DNA of 21,136 nucleotides. It comes from Flavobacteriales bacterium. Lineage in GTDB: Bacteria; Bacteroidota; Bacteroidia; Flavobacteriales; Flavobacteriaceae. The position numbers were made by a program, and so were the translations under genes. The notes below the pieces were generated by a model. It saw only the letters and a program-made list of their open reading frames with translations. It had not been told where the DNA came from and did no database searches. Below are positions 13,930 to 21,050 of this stretch, in pieces. The stretch's first letter is position 1; the number at the start of each line of letters is the position of its first letter. The stretch is taken from contig NSHO01000010.1 in NCBI GenBank assembly GCA_002737105.1, positions 1-21,136 on the forward strand, read 5' to 3'.

Positions 13930-14859
13930 ATGAAAGAATTAAGCGTCAATCATTTACTAGGAATAAAATACATCAATAAGAATGATATTAATTTAATTCT
14001 TGAAACCGCTGATCAGTTTAAAGAAGTAATAAATCGTCCTATTAAAAAAGTGCCTTCTTTACAAGATATTACCATCGCAAATATCTTTTTCGAAAACAGC
14101 ACACGTACCAAATTATCTTTCGAATTGGCTCAAAAACGACTTTCAGCTGATGTAATGAGTTTTTCTTCCGGACAATCTTCGGTTAAAAAAGGAGAAACTT
14201 TAATTGATACCGTAAATAATATCTTAGCCATGAAAGTGGACATGGTCGTAATGCGACACAGTTCGCCTGGAGCCGCACATTTTTTATCGCAACATGTAAA
14301 GGCAAGTATAATAAACGCTGGTGATGGCGCTCATGAACATCCCACACAAGCTTTGTTAGATAGTTATACAATCCGTGAGAAATTAGGTGAAGTTGCCGGT
14401 AAAAAAATAGTTATAGTTGGCGATATTTTACACAGTAGAGTAGCACTTTCCAATATTTTTGCCTTACAAATGCAAGGCGCAGAAGTAAAAGTTTGCGGAC
14501 CAAAAACACTAATTCCTCAATATATAAATTCTTTAGGGGTAACATACGAACCAAATCTGATAAAAGCACTAGAATGGTGCGATGTAGCCAATATGCTTCG
14601 CGTTCAGAATGAAAGACTTGACGTAAGTTATTTTCCAAATACAAGAGAATATACGCAGCAATTTGGACTAACAAATGAAATATTAAATAACCTAAACAAA
14701 GAAATTATCGTTATGCACCCGGGACCAATAAATCGTGGTGTGGAAATAACTTCAGATGTGGCTGATGGCAATCATTCGGTAATTTTAGATCAGGTGGAAA
14801 ATGGAGTAGCCGTTAGAATGGCAGTCATTTATTTATTAGCAAGTAAGATTAAAAATTAG
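13930..14859 (+). CDS. pyrB: Aspartate carbamoyltransferase catalytic subunit
   Basis: A 309-residue transcarbamylase that joins carbamoyl phosphate and aspartate in the first committed step of pyrimidine synthesis. The carbamoyl-phosphate site is FENSTRTKLSFELA, with Ser57-Thr58-Arg59-Thr60. SSVKKGETLIDT carries the catalytic lysine from the neighbouring subunit. HEHPTQALLDSYTI at 135-147 and MHPGPINRGVEI near the C-terminus complete the active site. Length fits the catalytic chain. No pyrI follows, so the enzyme is probably not of the classical regulatory-subunit type unless pyrI is elsewhere. It lies 15 bases after pyrR and 5 bases before the next gene. Confidence 0.96.
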   Translation: MKELSVNHLLGIKYINKNDINLILETADQFKEVINRPIKKVPSLQDITIANIFFENSTRTKLSFELAQKRLSADVMSFSSGQSSVKKGETLIDTVNNILAMKVDMVVMRHSSPGAAHFLSQHVKASIINAGDGAHEHPTQALLDSYTIREKLGEVAGKKIVIVGDILHSRVALSNIFALQMQGAEVKVCGPKTLIPQYINSLGVTYEPNLIKALEWCDVANMLRVQNERLDVSYFPNTREYTQQFGLTNEILNNLNKEIIVMHPGPINRGVEITSDVADGNHSVILDQVENGVAVRMAVIYLLASKIKN

Positions 14860-14864
14860 TTCAA

Positions 14865-15197
14865 ATGAAAGTAGCACACAAAGGTCATACTACCATAATT
14901 AAAGATACTGAAAGTAGTTTCGACGTGTTTTTACAAAAATTAACAGACCAATATAACTCGTACAAATCTGTTAATTTAATAATTGATATTACGCATGATA
15001 AATCATTTGAAATGAGCAATTTAAAACAATTCTCAGATTTAGCAAAAGCGCATAAAAAAAATGAAAAATCTTTTGTAATTGTTGCAACAGATATAGATTT
15101 TAATAAAGTGCCAACTTCAATTAATACAGTTCCTTCTTTGCTTGAAGCCCATGATATCATTGAAATGGAAGAAATTGAACGTGACTTAGGATTTTAA
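14865..15197 (+). CDS. Small STAS-like protein between pyrB and rnz
   Basis: A 110-residue soluble protein I do not firmly recognise. The pattern of strands and helices (VNLIIDITHD, NLKQFSDLAKAHKKNEKSFVIVATDI, then LLEAHDIIEMEEIERDLGF) resembles a STAS-like alpha/beta fold, as in anti-sigma-factor antagonists, but I see no clear phosphorylatable Ser motif. No signal or membrane segment is present. Small proteins like this next to the RNase Z gene are common in flavobacteria to my knowledge and are sometimes named after rnz, but it lacks every metal-binding motif of that enzyme. It starts 5 bases after pyrB and ends 2 bases before the next gene, so it is in the same operon. Confidence 0.75.
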   Translation: MKVAHKGHTTIIKDTESSFDVFLQKLTDQYNSYKSVNLIIDITHDKSFEMSNLKQFSDLAKAHKKNEKSFVIVATDIDFNKVPTSINTVPSLLEAHDIIEMEEIERDLGF

Positions 15198-15199
15198 TT

Positions 15200-15397
15200 A
15201 TGAAATTTTCCAATCAAACAAAAATATACATTTTTACTGGATTATTATTTGGATGTACTTTTTTGAGTGCAATGCTTATATTTTCTGGATTAAAAACCAA
15301 CGAATATAACTTTTTAGCCATTGCTACAAATCTGTTACTTGCAATAAGTTTGATTTTACAGATTATCAAATTAAGTAAAATAGAAAACAATAAATAA
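15200..15397 (+). CDS. Tiny two-helix membrane protein (unknown)
   Basis: A 65-residue protein of no recognised family. Two hydrophobic stretches, about 9-31 and 38-56, suggest a hairpin in the inner membrane with a lysine-rich C-terminal tail (IIKLSKIENNK). There is no cleavable signal. It starts 2 bases after the STAS-like gene and its stop codon overlaps the ATG of the next gene (TAATG at 15395-15399), good evidence that it is translated. Function unknown; it may be a diverged duplicate of its neighbour. Confidence 0.65.
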   Translation: MKFSNQTKIYIFTGLLFGCTFLSAMLIFSGLKTNEYNFLAIATNLLLAISLILQIIKLSKIENNK

Positions 15398-15582
15398 TGA
15401 CAACTAGAGCCAAATTTAATTTGTTTTTTCTACTATTAGCAATTATTTTATTGGTATTAAACTGCATTGATTCTTATCAAGAAAATAAAATTAGATGGAC
15501 AAAAATTTTATCAAATATACTTTTGATTTTCCTTTTTTCTTCGAATATTTACAACGAAAACAAGAAACAAAAACAACCATAA
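15397..15582 (+). CDS. Tiny two-helix membrane protein (unknown), second of a pair
   Basis: A 61-residue protein with hydrophobic segments at about 7-23 and 36-50 and a basic, polar tail (NIYNENKKQKQP). The layout mirrors the preceding gene: basic N-terminus, helix, short polar loop with Asn and Lys, a second helix containing ILSNILLI (compare IATNLLLA), then a lysine-rich end. It overlaps the preceding stop by one base and ends 7 bases before the TTG start of rnz. No function is known to me. Confidence 0.62.
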   Translation: MTTRAKFNLFFLLLAIILLVLNCIDSYQENKIRWTKILSNILLIFLFSSNIYNENKKQKQP

Positions 15583-15589
15583 TTTCATC

Positions 15590-16495
15590 TTGAAAATAAA
15601 AATATTAGGCTGTTATGCCGCGACCCCAAGAACCATTACACATCCTACATCGCAAGTTTTAGAGATAAAAAGCCACATGTTCTTAATAGATTGTGGAGAA
15701 GGCACGCAAGTGCAACTTCGTAAATATAAAATTAAGTTCTCCCAAATTGAACATATTTTTATTTCCCATTTACATGGTGATCATTTTTTTGGGTTAATTG
15801 GCTTAATTTCTACTTTTATGTTATTGGGTAGAGAAAAAGATTTACACATTTATGGTCCGAAAGGCATAAAAGAAGCCATTTTATTGCTGTTAAAATTAGG
15901 AAACGCTTACACTTCTTATAATTTATTTTTTCACGAATTGACTTCAAAAGAAAGTGAAGTGGTTTTTGAAGATGAAAAAGTAAAAGTTACAACAATTCCA
16001 TTAAAACACAGGGTGTACACCAACGGGTTTATGTTTGAAGAAAAAAACACAGAACGAAAACTGAATATTGACGCCATTTTAAATTATAATATTGAAAAAT
16101 TATATTACAATAAAATTAAATTAGGCGGTGATATTACTTTAGATGATGGAAAAATAATACCGAATTCAGAATTATCTTTTGATCCTGAGGAATCAAAGAG
16201 TTATGCGTTTTGCTCAGACACCATTTATGATGAAGAAATTATTCCGCAAATTAAGAATGTAACTGTTTTGTATCATGAAAGCACGTTTTTAGAGAGCGAA
16301 AGTCATTTAGCAGAAAAAACCATGCATTCAACTGCCAAACAAGCCGCAAAAATTGCTAAATTAGCAGAAGCAAAATATTTAATGCTTGGACATTATTCCA
16401 CGCGTTACGGAAATATTGACTTATTTAAAAAAGAAGCACAAGAAATTTTTAAAAAAGTGTTGCTAGCTGATGATGGATTGGATTTTGAATTTTAA
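15590..16495 (+). CDS. rnz: Ribonuclease Z (tRNA 3' processing endonuclease, short form)
   Basis: A 301-residue metallo-beta-lactamase-fold nuclease that cuts tRNA precursors after the discriminator base. The zinc motif HxHxDH is ISHLHGDHFFGL, with His60, His62, Asp64 and His65. IPLKHRVYTNGF, FCSDTIYD and MLGHYSTRY supply the remaining ligands, and HESTFLESESHLAEKTMHST is the RNase Z region that includes the second-zinc and catalytic His. The start is TTG: TTG AAA ATA AAA ATA TTA GGC gives MKIKILG, the usual N-terminus. It closes the run that begins with pyrR, 7 bases after the second small membrane protein gene. Confidence 0.95.
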   Translation: MKIKILGCYAATPRTITHPTSQVLEIKSHMFLIDCGEGTQVQLRKYKIKFSQIEHIFISHLHGDHFFGLIGLISTFMLLGREKDLHIYGPKGIKEAILLLLKLGNAYTSYNLFFHELTSKESEVVFEDEKVKVTTIPLKHRVYTNGFMFEEKNTERKLNIDAILNYNIEKLYYNKIKLGGDITLDDGKIIPNSELSFDPEESKSYAFCSDTIYDEEIIPQIKNVTVLYHESTFLESESHLAEKTMHSTAKQAAKIAKLAEAKYLMLGHYSTRYGNIDLFKKEAQEIFKKVLLADDGLDFEF

Positions 16496-16506
16496 GAGAT
16501 ATTACA

Positions 16507-16540
16507 CAGAGATTCACAAAAATTGACAGAGAAACACAAA
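16507..16540 (+). repeat. Direct repeat CAGAGAnnCACAAA, 20-base period
   Basis: Two copies of CAGAGAnnCACAAA at 16507-16520 and 16527-16540 start exactly 20 bases apart, in the gap between rnz and pdxH. The second copy ends 17 bases before the pdxH -7 box. It may be a tandem operator or a remnant of a dispersed intergenic repeat. Confidence 0.6.
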
Positions 16541-16557
16541 AAAGAAAACAAAAGTTT

Positions 16558-16565
16558 TATATTTG
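16558..16565 (+). promoter_or_regulatory. Promoter -7 box for pdxH
   Basis: TATATTTG is a perfect TAnnTTTG, 44 bases before the ATG at 16610. No TTG lies at the usual -33 distance; the direct repeats occupy that region. Confidence 0.55.
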
Positions 16566-16609
16566 AATTGAATTTTAAAGTTTTGAATAAAGAATAATTA
16601 CCCAAAAAA

Positions 16610-17251
16610 ATGAAAGATTTATCCGATTATAGAAAATCATATAACAAAAGCGAATTGTTAGAAAACACTATTCCTGATGATGCATTGCAATTGTTTCATA
16701 AATGGTTTTATGAAGCGGAAGCTCAAGAAAATGGCGAAGTAAACGCCATGACTATTGCTTCAATTGGTTTGGATGGATTTCCAAAAAGTAGGGTAGTACT
16801 GCTAAAAAAATTCAATGAAGAAGGTTTTATTTTCTATACCAACTACAATTCAGAAAAAGGAAAAGCCATTTTACAACATCCAAATGTTTGCCTTTCTTTC
16901 TTTTGGCCAATATTAGAACGTCAAGTTATTATTAAAGGAATAGCTGAGAAAACAGCCGCACAAGTTTCAGATAATTATTTTGATTCTCGCCCAGAAGGCA
17001 GCAAGTTAGGCGCTATTGTTTCTAATCAAAGTGAAATAATTCCATCTAGAGATTATTTAGATGAAAAATTAAAAAACTTAGAAACAGAAGTTTCAGGTTC
17101 CGAAATAAAACGACCAGAAAATTGGGGTGGCTTTTTAGTAAAACCAGTTGAAGTAGAGTTTTGGCAAGGACGAGCCAACAGATTACACGATAGAATTCGT
17201 TATAAATTAGAAGCGGATTTCAGTTGGAAAATAGACCGTTTATCGCCTTAA
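16610..17251 (+). CDS. pdxH: Pyridoxamine 5'-phosphate oxidase
   Basis: A 213-residue FMN enzyme that oxidises pyridoxine or pyridoxamine 5'-phosphate to PLP with oxygen. Family marks: AMTIASIGLDGFPKSRVVLLK (FMN contacts), FYTNYNSEKGKAI, LSFFWPILERQVIIKG, FDSRPEGSKLGAIVSNQS, and the C-terminal VEFWQGRANRLHDR and IDRLSP ending. Length fits the family. The PLP would serve enzymes such as the cysteine desulfurase at 3977, though no regulatory link is shown. It is probably transcribed alone and converges on rsmD with a 6-base gap and no hairpin between them. Confidence 0.96.
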   Translation: MKDLSDYRKSYNKSELLENTIPDDALQLFHKWFYEAEAQENGEVNAMTIASIGLDGFPKSRVVLLKKFNEEGFIFYTNYNSEKGKAILQHPNVCLSFFWPILERQVIIKGIAEKTAAQVSDNYFDSRPEGSKLGAIVSNQSEIIPSRDYLDEKLKNLETEVSGSEIKRPENWGGFLVKPVEVEFWQGRANRLHDRIRYKLEADFSWKIDRLSP

Positions 17252-17257
17252 TTACTT

Positions 17258-17854
17258 TTATTCCGATTCATCTTCATCATCTTCTTCAGTAACGACGTCT
17301 GATTCGTCTTCATCGCTTACCAATTCAAAAAAGCTAAAAGTGGTTCCTCCATAGGTTCTAGCAAACGAAAAATTATCCAAATGTTCTAATTTCGTATCTT
17401 TAGAATGTTCAATAATCAACATGCCTTCTTCGTCTAAAATTTCATTTTCAAAAATCAAAACAGGAATTTTATCAAAATCTTTTTGATCTAGATGATAGGG
17501 CGGATCTGCAAAAATAATATCATAACTGCCTTTGTGTTTTTGTAAAAAAGTAAAAACATCACTTTTAATTGGCGTAATATCAAAGTCAAATTCGGTTGCA
17601 ATTTTTCTTATGTAATTTACACAACCCATATCTGCGTCAACAGCTACAAGTGGCGTGGCGCCTCGAGAAGCAAATTCATAAGCAATATTTCCCGTGCCAG
17701 AAAATAAGTCCAATATTTTTAACTCGCCAAAATTAAAATGGTTATTTAAAATATTAAATAAGGCCTCTTTGGCCATATCTGTTGTTGGTCTTACCGGTAA
17801 GTTTTTTGGTGCTTGTAAACGTCTTCCTTTGTATTTTCCTGATATTATTCTCAT
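17258..17854 (-). CDS. rsmD: 16S rRNA (guanine(966)-N(2))-methyltransferase RsmD
   Basis: A 198-residue SAM-dependent methyltransferase that modifies G966 of 16S rRNA in the 30S head. MRIISGKYKGRRLQAP is the family opening, VRPTTDMAKEALFNIL follows, the SAM loop is DLFSGTGNIAYEF at 49-61, and the catalytic motif is FADPPYHL with DPPY at 117-120. The last about 20 residues form a strongly acidic tail (SDEDESDVVTEEDDEDESE) not present in E. coli RsmD. The ATG overlaps the stop of the upstream DUF3822 gene by 4 bases (17851-17854), so translation is likely coupled. Confidence 0.95.
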   Translation of the reverse strand: MRIISGKYKGRRLQAPKNLPVRPTTDMAKEALFNILNNHFNFGELKILDLFSGTGNIAYEFASRGATPLVAVDADMGCVNYIRKIATEFDFDITPIKSDVFTFLQKHKGSYDIIFADPPYHLDQKDFDKIPVLIFENEILDEEGMLIIEHSKDTKLEHLDNFSFARTYGGTTFSFFELVSDEDESDVVTEEDDEDESE

Positions 17855-18654
17855 GAGTGAAATAAAATAAAATGCTTTAATAAGTCTTTTTCAGGAACAT
17901 CCAAAACAGCTTTCAAATTAGAAACGTCTAACAAACTACAGTTTCTTATGTATTTATACGCAATTTTAAAAGCATCACTTTCTTCTGAAATAGCACCTAA
18001 AAACTGCACAGGAATTATCTCTGGATTAAGCTGTAATTGCTCGTAAGTGAACAATAAAAAATAAATAAAATCTTCTAACGAATTATAAGTAAACGTATTG
18101 AAAAGTAATAAATTCGTGTTTTTGGTTACCGCAATTTCAAATCTATCTTCTTGAAAATGCACCCAAACTTGTTTTGTGTCATTATTTTTAGAAAAATCTA
18201 ATGCTTTTTTTACAAATATCGAATTGGAATTTTTATAATCAAACGTGTCGTAATGATCCAATAAATAGTTATTTATAGGTGTGTACGGAATAAAAACATT
18301 GTTTAAATCATAAGTATCTAAATAATCGAAAGCGAAATAATCGGTTTCAAATACTTTTGAATTGTATTGCAAATAACTGCCTAAATAATTAGGGTCAAAT
18401 AAAGAAGAAGGCACAAATGTATTCAAATTAGAATTGTGCAAAACTACCACATCATCATACTTTGCTTCCAGAATCGGATTTTCAACAAAAACTTTCCACA
18501 ATTCTTCTTCTAAAACATTTTTTGGGTCAATAGCATACGATTTATAAGTAACTATTTTGTTAGAAATCATATCAACAACACAAAAAGAAAGATTGCTATT
18601 TGCAACCTCAAAGCATAATTTTTTATACGTTTTTTGAGTAATATCTTGATTCAT
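17851..18654 (-). CDS. DUF3822-family protein
   Basis: A 267-residue cytoplasmic protein that I assign to DUF3822, a Bacteroidota family of unknown function usually found beside rsmD. Visible features are KLCFEVANSNLSFCVVDMIS, which resembles the first beta-hairpin of actin/hexokinase-type ATPases; a central VWVHFQEDRFEIAVTKNTNLLLFNTFTY, which could be the matching second-lobe hairpin; and many aromatic and acidic residues. No enzyme motif is clear. The frame opens at 18708, but the region before 18654 contains the -7 box, so MNQDITQKTYKKL is the preferred start. It overlaps rsmD by 4 bases, suggesting a shared role with that methyltransferase. Confidence 0.78.
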   Translation of the reverse strand: MNQDITQKTYKKLCFEVANSNLSFCVVDMISNKIVTYKSYAIDPKNVLEEELWKVFVENPILEAKYDDVVVLHNSNLNTFVPSSLFDPNYLGSYLQYNSKVFETDYFAFDYLDTYDLNNVFIPYTPINNYLLDHYDTFDYKNSNSIFVKKALDFSKNNDTKQVWVHFQEDRFEIAVTKNTNLLLFNTFTYNSLEDFIYFLLFTYEQLQLNPEIIPVQFLGAISEESDAFKIAYKYIRNCSLLDVSNLKAVLDVPEKDLLKHFILFHS

Positions 18655-18671
18655 ATTTTTTATTTGATTTA

Positions 18672-18679
18672 CAAATTTA
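18672..18679 (-). promoter_or_regulatory. Promoter -7 box for DUF3822-rsmD
   Basis: On the minus strand TAAATTTG is a perfect TAnnTTTG, 17 bases before the ATG at 18654. TTTG at 18706-18709 lies 26 bases upstream, a little far for a -33 box. Confidence 0.55.
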
Positions 18680-18733
18680 CATTTTTTACGAGAATTAAAA
18701 ACCCTCAAATGAAATTATATTTAAAATCCTTGC

Positions 18734-18741
18734 TATATTTG
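18734..18741 (+). promoter_or_regulatory. Promoter -7 box for the helicase gene
   Basis: TATATTTG is a perfect TAnnTTTG, 21 bases before the ATG at 18763. It supports that start over upstream in-frame ATGs. No -33 TTG was found. Confidence 0.6.
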
Positions 18742-18762
18742 AAGTTCATAAATAAAAAATTA

Positions 18763-20181
18763 ATGTCGCCAACGCAATTTTATAACATTTTAATGGATAA
18801 TTTTCCTTTTCAGCCCACCGCTAATCAGGATATTTTCTTTCAAAAAATTGCAGCTTATATCTTACAATCAAAAGACGACATTTTTGTTTTAAAAGGATAC
18901 GCAGGAACGGGTAAAACTACTGTGATTTCCACTTTGGTAAATCAATTGAGTGTGGCTAATAAAAAAGCGGTAATGCTAGCACCAACGGGTCGGGCGGCTA
19001 AAGTAATGTCGGCCTATTCGGAAAAACCGGCTTTTACCATTCACAAACGTATTTATTTTCCTAAAAAGAATAAAAATGGCGGCGTTGGTTTTGTCATGCA
19101 AGCCAATAAATTTAAAGATACTATTTTTATTGTAGATGAATCGTCTATGATTTCTGATCAATCTAATGAAACTAGTTTGTACGAAAACGGTTCTTTATTA
19201 GATGATTTGTTGTTTTTTGTAGATGCTGGACAAAATTGCAAACTGATTTTAGTTGGTGATACGGCTCAGTTGCCACCGGTGAATTCGGATATTAGTCCGG
19301 CGTTGGATATTCAATCTTTACAAGTCAATTACGATAAAGAAATTATTCATATTGAATTAGATGAAGTCATGCGTCAAGCTGAAAATTCAGGAATATTGTA
19401 CAATGCAACTGAATTGCGTGAACTGCTAAAATCGCATTTTATTGAGGATTTTAAATTCAATTTAAAGTCGTTTAAAGACATTATTCGATTGGATGATGGA
19501 TTTGATATAGAAGACGCCATTAATCAATCGTATCGAAATTATAGTACGGAAGATACTGCATTCATCGTGCGTTCTAATAAACGTGCCAATCAGTACAACC
19601 AGCAAATCAGACAACGAATTTTAGATAAAGAAAGCGATTTGTCAGCAGGCGATTTGCTAATGGTTGTAAAAAACAACTATTTTTGGCTTGATGAAAATTC
19701 ACAAGCAGGTTTTATTGCCAATGGTGATATTATTGAAGTGTTGAAAATTAGAAATATTCAGGAATTATACGGTTTTAAGTTTGCCAATGTTACCATCAGA
19801 ATGGTGGATTATCCGAATGAAGCTTCTTTTGAAACGGTTTTACTTTTAAATACGATTGAAAGCGAAGCGGCATCGTTAACCTTTGCAGAATCAAACCTAT
19901 TGTATCAGGAAGTTGCTAAAGATTATGAAGACGAAACTCACAAATACAAGAAACTTTTAAAAGTAAAAAGCAATCCGTATTTTAATGCGTTGCAAGTGAA
20001 GTTTTCTTATGCGATTACTTGTCATAAGTCGCAAGGTGGACAGTGGAGTAGTGTGTTTGTAGAAAAACCTTACTTACCTAATGGTATCGATAGAGATTAT
20101 ATTCGGTGGTTATACACTGCCATTACAAGAGCCAAAGAAAAGTTATATTTAATTGGGTTTAAAGATGAAAATTTTGAGTAA
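18763..20181 (+). CDS. RecD-like ATP-dependent DNA helicase (AAA / UvrD_C_2)
   Basis: A 472-residue superfamily 1 helicase resembling RecD/RecD2 and Dda. It would unwind DNA in repair or replication restart. Walker A is VLKGYAGTGKTTVIST with Lys51. MLAPTGRAAKVMS is motif Ia, FIVDESSM with Asp125-Glu126 is Walker B, and LVGDTAQLPPV at 164-173 is motif III. The C-terminal domain ends ITCHKSQGGQW and then WLYTAITRAKEKLYLIGF, the UvrD_C_2 signature. It lacks RecBCD partners and the long N-terminal region of RecD2. The frame reaches back to 18634, but those 43 residues cross the promoter and the DUF3822 start, so the ATG at 18763 is chosen. kdsB follows after 25 bases and may be co-transcribed. 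Confidence 0.9.
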   Translation: MSPTQFYNILMDNFPFQPTANQDIFFQKIAAYILQSKDDIFVLKGYAGTGKTTVISTLVNQLSVANKKAVMLAPTGRAAKVMSAYSEKPAFTIHKRIYFPKKNKNGGVGFVMQANKFKDTIFIVDESSMISDQSNETSLYENGSLLDDLLFFVDAGQNCKLILVGDTAQLPPVNSDISPALDIQSLQVNYDKEIIHIELDEVMRQAENSGILYNATELRELLKSHFIEDFKFNLKSFKDIIRLDDGFDIEDAINQSYRNYSTEDTAFIVRSNKRANQYNQQIRQRILDKESDLSAGDLLMVVKNNYFWLDENSQAGFIANGDIIEVLKIRNIQELYGFKFANVTIRMVDYPNEASFETVLLLNTIESEAASLTFAESNLLYQEVAKDYEDETHKYKKLLKVKSNPYFNALQVKFSYAITCHKSQGGQWSSVFVEKPYLPNGIDRDYIRWLYTAITRAKEKLYLIGFKDENFE

Positions 20182-20206
20182 TTTTGAAACCACTAAACAA
20201 TAGGTT

Positions 20207-20932
20207 ATGAAAATAATTGCTGTTATCCCTGCGCGCTATGCCTCAACACGATTTCCTGCTAAATTAATGCAAGATTTAGGTGGAAAAATGGTTATTTTAA
20301 GAACGTATGAAGCGGCTGTTGCTACTAATTTGTTTGACGATGTGTTTGTGGTTACCGATTCGGATTTAATTTATAACGAAATTATTTCGCATCACGGAAA
20401 AGCTATTATGAGCATCCAAGAACACGAAAGTGGAAGCGACAGAATTGCAGAAGCAGTTGAAAGCATTGATGCAGACCTTATTATCAACGTGCAAGGCGAC
20501 GAACCATTTATCAATAAAACGCCTTTGGAACAAATTATTGAGGCATTTAAAAACGATACTGAAAAGAAAATCGATTTGGCTTCGTTAATGTTTGAAATTA
20601 AAGATAAATTGGAAATTGAAAACCCGAATAACGTAAAAGTAATTACTGACCAAGAAGGGTTTGCTTTGTATTTCTCACGTTCGGTAATTCCGTATCCTCG
20701 TGAGGAAAATGCCGGGGTACGATACATGAAGCACATTGGTATTTATGCCTTTAGAAAACAAGCGCTATTGGATTTTGCCAACTTACCGATGCTATCGCTT
20801 GAAGCTTCAGAAAAACTGGAGCAATTGCGTTATTTAGAATACGGAAAACGCATAAAAATGATTGAAACTTCAAACGGAAGTATAGGCATTGATACACCAG
20901 AAGATTTAGAAAAAGCTAGACTTTTATTGTAA
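20207..20932 (+). CDS. kdsB: 3-deoxy-manno-octulosonate cytidylyltransferase (CMP-KDO synthetase)
   Basis: A 241-residue nucleotidyltransferase that activates KDO with CTP so that it can be added to lipid A. The opening [24 protein letters not shown] is the nucleotide-binding signature. [12 protein letters not shown] and [11 protein letters not shown] carry the metal and base contacts, and [13 protein letters not shown] and [19 protein letters not shown] complete the KdsB pattern. The final [18 protein letters not shown] and [14 protein letters not shown] are usual. It acts one step after KdsC (11181), which lies in a different operon. It sits 25 bases after the helicase gene. Confidence 0.96.
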   Translation: MKIIAVIPARYASTRFPAKLMQDLGGKMVILRTYEAAVATNLFDDVFVVTDSDLIYNEIISHHGKAIMSIQEHESGSDRIAEAVESIDADLIINVQGDEPFINKTPLEQIIEAFKNDTEKKIDLASLMFEIKDKLEIENPNNVKVITDQEGFALYFSRSVIPYPREENAGVRYMKHIGIYAFRKQALLDFANLPMLSLEASEKLEQLRYLEYGKRIKMIETSNGSIGIDTPEDLEKARLLL

Positions 20933-20960
20933 TATTCCTATGAATGTAAGTAACAAAACG

Positions 20961-21027
20961 TAAATTCGCTTTATTTTTAAGTAGTTTACGAATTTAAAAA
21001 TAAATCAAGAAGCGACATAATGGTCGC
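20961..21027 (+). other. Structured region upstream of the last gene
   Basis: An inverted repeat TTTATTTTTAA (20970-20980) and TTAAAAATAAA (20994-21004) can be lengthened by CGCT/AGCG-type pairing. It competes with TAAATTCG (20961-20968) pairing with CGAATTTA (20989-20996). A separate GC-rich hairpin GCGAC/GTCGC at 21012-21027 follows. No terminator T-run and no perfect -7 box were seen. Confidence 0.45.
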
Positions 21028-21050
21028 AAAAATATAATATAGTTCAAAAC

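Noticed and set aside
14183..14674. Two minus-strand frames inside pyrB
   Set aside because: They overlap conserved pyrB coding sequence, and their translations look like non-coding shadow.
16501..16560. Possible CRISPR-like repeat before pdxH
   Set aside because: There are only two short imperfect units with a 20-base period and no spacers or cas genes; it is treated as a direct repeat or operator.
18634..18762. N-terminal extension of the helicase back to 18634
   Set aside because: The added residues cross the -7 box and the start of the divergent DUF3822 gene and are not helicase-like; the ATG at 18763 fits the promoter.
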